From the NCBI RefSeq assembly GCF_008806385.1, contig NZ_VZZK01000022.1, positions 29,455-93,454 on the forward strand: a stretch of DNA of 64,000 nt, in the 5' to 3' direction. This DNA is from Methylobacterium soli (GTDB taxonomy: Bacteria; Pseudomonadota; Alphaproteobacteria; Rhizobiales; Beijerinckiaceae). The notes beneath the pieces were generated by a model that was not told the DNA's origin, searched no databases, and saw only the letters and a list, made by a program, of their open reading frames with translations. Shown in pieces: positions 59,027-64,000 of the stretch. Within the stretch, counting starts at the first letter, position 1; every line of letters begins with the position of its first letter. Made by a program: the position numbers and the translations under genes.

Positions 59027-59482
59027 TCAGCCTCCCTTGCGGCCGCGGGAGGTCTCCTCGGGCTGGCCGGCGGCGCGGCCGAGGCCGATCGACTTGGCGA
59101 GCTCCGAGCGCTGGGCCGCGTAATTCGCCGCGACCATCGGGTAGTCGGTCGGCAGGCCGTAGCGCTGGCGGTAGCTGTAGGGATCGAGCCCGTGGCCGGT
59201 GAGGTGGCGCTTGAGGGTCTTGTAGGGCTTGCCGTCGATGAAGCTGATCAGCGCGTCCGGGGTGATCGACTTGCGGATCTGGGCCGGGCTCGGCTTCTCG
59301 ACCGTCTCGGCGGGGGCCGCGGCCGCGGCTCCGCTCGCCAGCCCCTGCAAGGCCGTGTGGATGTTGGCGATCAAGGTCGGAAGCTCCGTCACCGGGACGG
59401 AGTTGTTGGAAACGTAAGCTGAAACGATGTCGCCGGCGAGTGCGATGAATTCGGGGTTCGGCCCCTGGCTTTCTTCTGACAT
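59027..59482 (-). CDS. mucR: MucR/Ros family transcriptional regulator, zinc finger lacking the first Cys
   Basis: 151 residues from the ATG at 59480-59482. The N-terminal part (NPEFIALAGDIVSAYVSNNS; LPTLIANIHTALQGLASGAA) is the usual MucR dimerisation region. The C-terminal DNA-binding part reads DALISFIDGKPYKTLKRHLT, then GLDPYSYRQRYGLPTDYPMV. Ros has C-x2-C at the first finger position; here those positions are Ser and Asp. Some MucR proteins bind DNA without zinc, so the protein is probably functional. MucR is a global H-NS-like repressor in alphaproteobacteria and may silence the AT-richer regions in this window. Confidence 0.88.
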   Translation of the reverse strand: MSEESQGPNPEFIALAGDIVSAYVSNNSVPVTELPTLIANIHTALQGLASGAAAAAPAETVEKPSPAQIRKSITPDALISFIDGKPYKTLKRHLTGHGLDPYSYRQRYGLPTDYPMVAANYAAQRSELAKSIGLGRAAGQPEETSRGRKGG

Positions 59483-59741
59483 TTCAACGACCCGTTGTAA
59501 GTTGCTCAGCGCGCCTATGATCACCTCGGTGGCGCCGCATCAAGAGGTATTCCGTCGCGTTCTCTAATTTTTTGGATCCGGTGGGAAATTTTGCTTGTCA
59601 TCCGGAATAAACAGCGTTTCACTGCGCAAGCTAGAGCCTTGCTCTGTCCTCGGACCGGCGCCCCGTCCCAGGCGGGGGCATCATGCCACAGCGGCCGAAG
59701 GCGCCGTGGCCGGGCGCGCGGCCGGGGCCTAACGGCCGGTC

Positions 59742-59819
59742 ATGGATGCTCTCTCCCTCGCCGTCATGGCCGCCGCGCTCGCCTATTCGAGCTTCATCGT
59801 GCTGGCGATGCGCCGATGA
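59742..59819 (+). CDS. Tiny single-span membrane protein
   Basis: 25 residues: MDALSLAVMAAALAYSSFIV then LAMRR. One hydrophobic helix with a basic C-terminal end, topology N-out or amphipathic. It lies between mucR and the DUF442 gene. No strong ribosome-binding site; the call rests on hydropathy and the basic end. Confidence 0.35.
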   Translation: MDALSLAVMAAALAYSSFIVLAMRR

Positions 59820-59886
59820 CGATGTGCCGAGCCCGCCGCCTTGCTCTATGCTCGCCGGGCGACCAGCATGGAGGGACGCGACACCG

Positions 59887-60333
59887 ATGGTCATCACCGA
59901 GATCGCGCCGGGGCTGGCGGTGGCCGGTCAGCCGACGGGCCAGGACATCGCCGGGTTCGGCCCGGCGGGCTTCGCGCTCCTGATCAACAACCGTCCCGAC
60001 GGCGAGGAGGCGGGCCAGCCCGGCTCCGAGGCGGAGCGGGCCGCGGCCGAGGGCGCCGGCCTCGCCTACCGGCACCTGCCGGTGACCGGCGCCACGATCA
60101 CCCGCGCGGAGGTCGAGGCCTTCCGGGCGGCCGTCGAGGGGGCCGCCGGGCCCGTCATCGCCCATTGCCGCAGCGGCACCCGCTCCCTCACCCTCTGGGT
60201 TCTCGGAGAGGTTCTCGCCGGGCGCATGCGGCGCGAGGACGTCCTCGCCTACGGCGCCGCCCGGGGCTTCGACCTGACCGGGGCGGTCGGCTGGCTCAAC
60301 GCGCACGCGCCGGAGGGCGGCGCCCCTGCCTGA
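59887..60333 (+). CDS. DUF442 / TIGR01244-type phosphatase-fold protein
   Basis: 148 residues from the ATG at 59887. EIAPGLAVAGQPTGQDIAGF, FALLINNRPDGEEAGQPGSE and the active-site loop IAHCRSGTRSLTLW (Cys-x5-Arg) are typical of this family, related to the N-terminal part of Blh and to dual-specificity phosphatases. Blh-type proteins act in sulphide detoxification; the phosphatase-like active site suggests a cysteine-based hydrolase or sulphur transferase. Cytosolic. The gene shares no obvious operon. Confidence 0.85.
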   Translation: MVITEIAPGLAVAGQPTGQDIAGFGPAGFALLINNRPDGEEAGQPGSEAERAAAEGAGLAYRHLPVTGATITRAEVEAFRAAVEGAAGPVIAHCRSGTRSLTLWVLGEVLAGRMRREDVLAYGAARGFDLTGAVGWLNAHAPEGGAPA

Positions 60334-60365
60334 AACCGGGGCGCGCCGGGCCCGGATGCGCGGGT

Positions 60366-60782
60366 TCAGGGCCGCGGCAGGAGGAGGTTCATGCCGCCCA
60401 CGAGGGTTCCGGCCTGGTCGCGCAGGGGCGTCGGGTGGGGGAGGAAGCGCGTCCGCGCGCCGTCGGGCCGCTCCAGCAGGGCCTCGACCCCGCGCACGGG
60501 CCGGTTCTCGGTCAGGGCGATGGCCATGGGGCAGCGCGCATGGGGCAGCGGCGTGCCGTCGGTCCGGTAGATCCGCCACGAGCCGCACCAGCGCTCCTCC
60601 CCCAGCACCGGCCGCCGGCCCCAGAGCTCGGCGGCCGCCTCGGTGTAGTAGGTGAGCCAGCCCTCCGCATCCGTGACGTAGAGGGCCGAACTCAGCTGCC
60701 GGAACACCGCGCTCGGCGGCGGCTCGAAGTTCCAGTCCGCTTCCGGGGCATCGAAATCGTATCGGACGTCGTCTCGGTGCAT
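60366..60782 (-). CDS. Stand-alone PAS-domain protein
   Basis: 138 residues from the ATG at 60780-60782. AVFRQLSSALYVTDAEGWLT, YYTEAAAELWGRRPVLGEER, RIYRTDGTPLPHARCPMAIA and VRGVEALLERPDGARTRFLP, then LRDQAGTLVGGMNLLLP, follow PAS sequence order including the conserved W-G-R-x-P. No output domain is attached. Such short PAS proteins often derive from histidine kinases or act as partner sensors. It is convergent with the DUF442 gene, with a gap of 32 bp. Confidence 0.75.
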   Translation of the reverse strand: MHRDDVRYDFDAPEADWNFEPPPSAVFRQLSSALYVTDAEGWLTYYTEAAAELWGRRPVLGEERWCGSWRIYRTDGTPLPHARCPMAIALTENRPVRGVEALLERPDGARTRFLPHPTPLRDQAGTLVGGMNLLLPRP

Positions 60783-61297
60783 GGTCCACTTCCTGAGACG
60801 CTGGCGGGATTCCAGGTCGGCGCCGCGGGATCCTGCCCCATCCGCGTGACGGCCATGCCATCGCGAGCGGCCGGGCGGCCGAATCCGGTCCGGTCAGGTC
60901 GAGTCCCCTGCCCGTCCGGCAACGGCATCCCGCGGCATGATCCAGGCTGCGCGCCGGACGAACGCGATCGCGACACCGGCGCCAGATTGATTTCTATGCG
61001 ATACAAACCGATAGGCATTTATTCGAATTAATCTATGTGAATAGCGTCGTTTTAGACGCTGCCCGCGCCTCGTCAAAGCAGAAACGGAGTAATTGCTGTA
61101 AGTAATCCGTAACGGATTTCGTCATCCATCACCATGATGCTCCAAGTTGTTGCTCGAATTGTGCAAATTTCAGAGTAAATTGTGCGCCATCAGTCAGAAA
61201 GTACGCCACCGTACCGCGCGATTCTGGAAATTTCGGATGAGTTTAACAAAAGATGGTCTGCGCCGATCGGCGTTGCGCATACCGTCTGCTCAAGGTT
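60783..61297. other. AT-rich intergenic region with repeated ATTGTGC motif
   Basis: About 515 bp without a supported gene. It contains an AT-rich patch at about 60990-61050 and two direct copies of ATTGTGC (61158-61164 and 61179-61185) one repeat period of 21 bp apart, close to two helical turns. The first copy is the full ATTGTGCA also seen at 25220, 26239 and 48192. Confidence 0.5.
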
Positions 61298-61495
61298 ATG
61301 TGGGCGGGGCTGGTCATGGCAGCACAGATCATCTCGGGGCGGTTCGACCGTGCCTGGCGCAACATCGTCGGGGCGGTCTGCGTGCGGACGAATCAGGACC
61401 GCTCGCTCTTCGAGCAGCTCCATCCGGCCAATGCCCGCGTCACGACCAATGAGCGGCTCCGGATCGGCCAGGCCGCCCGCCGCCAATCATCCTGA
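61298..61495 (+). CDS. Possible small protein
   Basis: 65 codons from the ATG at 61298 (MWAGLVMAAQIISGRFDRAW), or 59 from the ATG at 61316. A short hydrophobic start is followed by a polar segment RNIVGAVCVRTNQDRSLFEQ and a basic end. Composition is moderately protein-like. The upstream ATTGTGC repeats would suit its promoter region. No family recognised. Confidence 0.35.
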   Translation: MWAGLVMAAQIISGRFDRAWRNIVGAVCVRTNQDRSLFEQLHPANARVTTNERLRIGQAARRQSS

Positions 61496-61564
61496 GAGGC
61501 CGCGTAACGATCCGTTAACCATGGCGGGGGATCCTGCCTCATCCGCAACACGATGAGGCACCCC

Positions 61565-61858
61565 ATGGCATCGACCCCACTCCGGCCCATGGCAGCGAGC
61601 CTCGCCAAGTACCCGATCCCGATCGAGCTGATCGCGGCTCTGTACCGGGCGAGCGAGGGCGAGTTCGGGCGGCTCGTCTCCACCATGCCGGAATATGGCC
61701 GCGCCCGCATCGCCGCCTATTGCACCGAGCGGGAGCGGCTGCAGCCCTTGGCGCTGAAGCTCGCGAGCACCTGCGAGGAGGCGACGCTGATCAAGGCCGC
61801 CGGCGCCGAGACCGGCGCTGACCTGTTCGCCCAGTCCCGCGCCGGGCTCGAGCACTGA
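61565..61858 (+). CDS. Small helical hypothetical protein
   Basis: 97 residues from the ATG at 61565, with GAGG six bases upstream; an ATG at 61553 is the alternative. PLRPMAASLAKYPIPIELIA is followed by a helix-rich domain (LYRASEGEFGRLVSTMPEYG; RARIAAYCTERERLQPLALK; LASTCEEATLIKAAGAETGA). It is soluble, and I recall similar short proteins in this lineage. Convergent with 61923-62171, separated by a hairpin. Confidence 0.65.
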   Translation: MASTPLRPMAASLAKYPIPIELIAALYRASEGEFGRLVSTMPEYGRARIAAYCTERERLQPLALKLASTCEEATLIKAAGAETGADLFAQSRAGLEH

Positions 61859-61869
61859 TCGCCCGCGAG

Positions 61870-61891
61870 CCGGAATTCTCCTGAATTCCGG
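61870..61891. terminator. Perfect 9-bp hairpin between convergent genes
   Basis: CCGGAATTC, a TCCT loop, GAATTCCGG. It lies between the stops of the convergent genes ending at 61858 and 61923, where a bidirectional terminator is expected. The T-run on either side is weak. Confidence 0.55.
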
Positions 61892-61922
61892 GTTCCCCCG
61901 CGTCGCGCGCGTCGGCGCCGGC

Positions 61923-62171
61923 TCAGAGGCGGGGCGGGGCCCGGCGGCGCTGCTGGAACCAGTAGAGGGCCGCCACCACCACGAGGACGACGAGAACGAG
62001 CCAGAGCCAGTTCATGTCCATGCTGTCGACCCCGGCCGTTCCGGGCGAGGGCCGCGCATCGCTCGGTGCCGCCGGGGCGGGCCGGGTTTCCTGGGCGCGG
62101 GCCAGCGGGACGAGAACGGGGCCGAGGCCGATCAGCGGCGCCAGCAGGGTTGCCTGAGCCAGTCTCAGCAT
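61923..62171 (-). CDS. Small secreted/membrane protein
   Basis: 82 residues from the ATG at 62169-62171. An N-terminal signal peptide (RLAQATLLAPLIGLGPVLVP, cleavage near ARA-QE) is followed by a Pro/Ala-rich linker and a C-terminal helix (WLWLVLVVLVVVAALYWFQQ) with a basic RRR end. It is expected to sit in the inner membrane with its linker in the periplasm. No family recognised. Confidence 0.65.
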   Translation of the reverse strand: MLRLAQATLLAPLIGLGPVLVPLARAQETRPAPAAPSDARPSPGTAGVDSMDMNWLWLVLVVLVVVAALYWFQQRRRAPPRL

Positions 62172-62234
62172 CGCGAACCTCCCGGGTTTCCTGACAAAAC
62201 CAACGGCCGGTCGCGATGCTGCGTTCCGTGCGCC

Positions 62235-62501
62235 TCAGGCGGCGTCCCGGGCGGCCTGCTCGCCCTCGGCGTGCCAGGCGGCCGTCAACCCGACGCTCGC
62301 CGTCATGACGACGCGGTGCGCGTCATCCCGCACCACGACGCGCAGGTTCTGGTCGAGGTAGCGCTCGGGCTCGTCGGCCGCGATCTCGCACAAGGCCCGG
62401 AGTGCTTCCTCGGACACGGCAGCCCGGTCCGCGCATTCGATGCCATCCAGATCGTAATTGGTGATGCGGGGGTCGAAGACATCGAAGAAAAATCGAGCCA
62501 T
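62235..62501 (-). CDS. DUF6894 family protein
   Basis: 88 residues from the ATG at 62499-62501. MARFFFDVFDPRITNYDLDG is the canonical DUF6894 start, followed by the helical AAVSEEALRALCEIAADEPE and the strand LRVVVRDDAHRVVMTASVGL. It lacks the basic tail of the relative at 40151-40480. Family function is unknown. Minus strand with a gap of ~64 bp to 61923-62171. Confidence 0.82.
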   Translation of the reverse strand: MARFFFDVFDPRITNYDLDGIECADRAAVSEEALRALCEIAADEPERYLDQNLRVVVRDDAHRVVMTASVGLTAAWHAEGEQAARDAA

Positions 62502-62815
62502 AGGTGCAGATGCTCCTATCGGAGAAAGATAGGCAGAATGTGATTCGCGGACGCAGAACGATTCGGCGATGGATTGGTTGAATAGACAACCAACGCTGGT
62601 TATTCAACGTTGAACGGCCGTACGTTTATGTACAAATGAATACGTTTGGAAAATGATTCTGCTTTTTCGGGCCTGTGAAGAAATTGTATCTTCTTTTTCA
62701 GTCCCTCCGCGTCCCCGCGGGCAGGTCCTGGCCTCGGTCATCCGGGCCCCGCGGCTGTCTCGTTGACCGTGGCGGCGTGGGTTCCGCGCGCACTTGGCGC
62801 GCCTGAGCCGCCCGG
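62502..62815. other. Divergent intergenic region upstream of the DNA glycosylase
   Basis: 314 bp, AT-rich between about 62520 and 62700, with several T-runs. It should carry promoters for the DUF6894 gene and the glycosylase gene. No gene or strong inverted repeat seen. Confidence 0.4.
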
Positions 62816-63376
62816 ATGGATCCTGCCTTCTTCGCGCGGGCGGCCGCGCTGGTCGCCGCCGACCTCGTCGGGTTCGAGCTTCGCGTCGAGGGGGTCGGCG
62901 GGACCATCGTGGAGACCGAGGCCTACGACCGGAGCGACCCCGCCTCGCACAGTTTCAGCGGGCCGACGCGGCGCAACGCCAGCATGTTCGGCCCCCCGGG
63001 GCACGCCTATGTCTACCGGTCCTACGGGATGCATTGGTGCCTGAACGTCGTCTGCGCGCCGGGCAGCGCCGTGCTGCTCCGGGCGATCGAGCCGCGGGCG
63101 GGCCTCGAGCGGATGCGGGCGCGCCGCGGCCTCGACGATCCGCGCCGCCTCTGCGCCGGGCCGGGGCGCCTCTGTCAGGCCTTGGGGATCACCGGCGCGC
63201 AGGACGGCCTGCCGATGGACCGCGCGCCCTTCGCCTGGACGGCCCGGTCCGAGCCCGTCACGGTCGCGGCCGGCCCCCGCATCGGCATCAGCCGCGGCGT
63301 CGAGACGCCCTGGCGTTTCCTGCTCGCCGGCTCGCGCTTCGTGAGCCGGCCGCTCCCCCGCGAGGCGCGGGCCTGA
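62816..63376 (+). CDS. DNA-3-methyladenine glycosylase (AAG/MPG family)
   Basis: 186 residues from the ATG at 62816. The AAG pattern is full: VGGTIVETEAYDRSDPASHS (catalytic Glu in E-x-E-A-Y), FSGPTRRNASMFGPPGHAYV, YRSYGMHWCLNVVC and LCAGPGRLCQALGI, then GPRIGISRGVETPWRFLLAG. It removes alkylated or deaminated purines from DNA in base-excision repair. Typical length for the bacterial family. Stands alone. Confidence 0.92.
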   Translation: MDPAFFARAAALVAADLVGFELRVEGVGGTIVETEAYDRSDPASHSFSGPTRRNASMFGPPGHAYVYRSYGMHWCLNVVCAPGSAVLLRAIEPRAGLERMRARRGLDDPRRLCAGPGRLCQALGITGAQDGLPMDRAPFAWTARSEPVTVAAGPRIGISRGVETPWRFLLAGSRFVSRPLPREARA

Positions 63377-63389
63377 CCGTGCCTCCGGC

Positions 63390-63421
63390 CCCCCCTCCCG
63401 CGCCGCGGCGCGGAAGGGGGG
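63390..63421. terminator. Imperfect GC hairpin between convergent genes
   Basis: CCCCCCTCCCGCGC pairs with GCGCGGAAGGGGGG around a short loop with one mismatch. It lies between the glycosylase stop at 63376 and the repeat-protein stop at 63435, so it may terminate both transcripts. Confidence 0.5.
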
Positions 63422-63434
63422 CAGGCTGGCGATC

Positions 63435-64000
63435 TCAGACCAGGCCGTGGCCGGTCTGGCCGCCCGTCTGGAGGTAGTGCTCGAGCGGATCGATGCCCGC
63501 CTGCGCCACCTCCGGATGGCTCGCCAGATACGCGTTGGTGTTGAACGACGCGCTCGGGTTGCGGCCCTCGTGCCACCCGACCTCCTGGTAATGCAGCAGG
63601 GGGTTGGCGCCCGAGGCGGCGACATCCGGGTTCTGCGCCAGGTAGAAGGCCGTGTCGAACGCGGCGTTCGGGTTGCGCATCTCGCTCGCCCCATAGTGGA
63701 GGTAGTGCTCCAGGGCGAAGGACGCCGGGACATGCCCGGCCGGCACGGCCGCCGCCACGTCCGCGTATCGGGCGAGGTAGAAGTCGGCGTCGAAATCGCC
63801 GATCAACCGCCCCTGGCCCTGCCCCTCCCCCGCGCCGGCCAGGACCGAACGGCCCTCGTCCTGGCCGAAGGTCAGGTAATGCGCCAGCGCATTGACTCCG
63901 GCCGCCGCCACGTCCGGATTGGCGTGGAGATAGGCCTCGGCCGAGAAGTCGGGGCTGGGGCTCCGGCCCTCGCGCTCGCCGTACTGGAGATAGTGCTCGA
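63435..64000 (-). CDS. Protein with tandem PDV-HYL-GxxEGRxP repeats, C-terminal part
   Basis: At least 188 residues read leftwards and the gene continues past the right edge. Visible repeats of about 36-46 residues follow the pattern F-D-x-x-x-Y-L-x-x-N-P-D-V-x-x-x-G-x-x-P-L-x-H-Y-x-x-x-G-x-x-E-G-R-x-P. Examples are AYLHANPDVAAAGVNALAHY, FDTAFYLAQNPDVAASGANP and YLASHPEVAQAGIDPLEHYL. Similar repeats occur in bacterial surface, RTX-associated and glycosylation-related proteins (from memory). The visible part has no membrane segment. Function of this protein is unknown. Confidence 0.75.
   Translation of the reverse strand, partial: EHYLQYGEREGRSPSPDFSAEAYLHANPDVAAAGVNALAHYLTFGQDEGRSVLAGAGEGQGQGRLIGDFDADFYLARYADVAAAVPAGHVPASFALEHYLHYGASEMRNPNAAFDTAFYLAQNPDVAASGANPLLHYQEVGWHEGRNPSASFNTNAYLASHPEVAQAGIDPLEHYLQTGGQTGHGLV

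Overview
The window comes from a high-GC alphaproteobacterium. The gene content and protein flavour fit the Methylobacterium/Methylorubrum group: many small secreted proteins of that lineage, MucR, a fused urease gamma-beta subunit, SelB, and DUF6894-type small proteins. This placement is by recognition, not by database search. Most of the window is dense chromosomal sequence with short gaps. The first ~6.2 kb looks different: less GC-rich, mostly short orphan genes, a decayed DUF6894 gene, an IS630 transposase remnant and one large unusual NTPase. It ends at the 3' end of a tRNA-Glu(UUC) gene, which suggests a tRNA-bordered accessory island whose far end lies outside the window.

Layout. 1-6236: accessory region. 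Its main gene (2048-4423) carries two tandem TIR-/deoxyribosyltransferase-like domains and a P-loop ATPase, and resembles an immune effector. It lies between two paralogous 61-residue membrane proteins. 6237-18300: tRNA-Glu, rlmB, a CYTH-CHAD protein, selB, a GntR regulator without an effector domain, a di-haem cytochrome, a cupredoxin-like protein, an SDR enzyme, an SGNH hydrolase and small secreted proteins. 18197-33411: a second SDR preceded by an overlapping leader ORF, then a large nitrogen-salvage block: urtABCDE urea transporter, puuE allantoinase, arginase, and ureD-ureAB-ureC-ureE-ureF-ureG. 33649-36248: a small curli cluster (three curlin-repeat proteins and CsgG). 36461-44649: a DUF4198 protein with adenine deaminase, small proteins, dctA and ornithine aminotransferase. 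44671-54123: Pit phosphate transport with its DUF47 partner, a Tat-exported FAH-family protein, a membrane-thioesterase fusion, a GGDEF-EAL protein and a cytochrome P450. 54508-64000: a PAS-PAS chemoreceptor, three stand-alone PAS-type proteins in the wider region, a matrixin-like metalloprotease, MucR, a DUF442 phosphatase-like protein, a 3-methyladenine DNA glycosylase and a repeat protein running off the end.

How the parts fit. Adenine deaminase and PuuE feed purine nitrogen towards urea. Arginase makes urea and ornithine, and ornithine aminotransferase takes the ornithine. UrtABCDE imports urea and the urease operon hydrolyses it. Canonical sigma-54 -24/-12 elements (GG-N10-GC) lie upstream of urtA and dctA, with a weaker one pointing at the arginase gene, so nitrogen control through RpoN is likely. 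A recurring motif with the core ATTGTGCA lies in the gaps on both sides of puuE, upstream of the FAH-family gene and upstream of a small ORF near 61.3 kb. It may mark an undescribed regulon.
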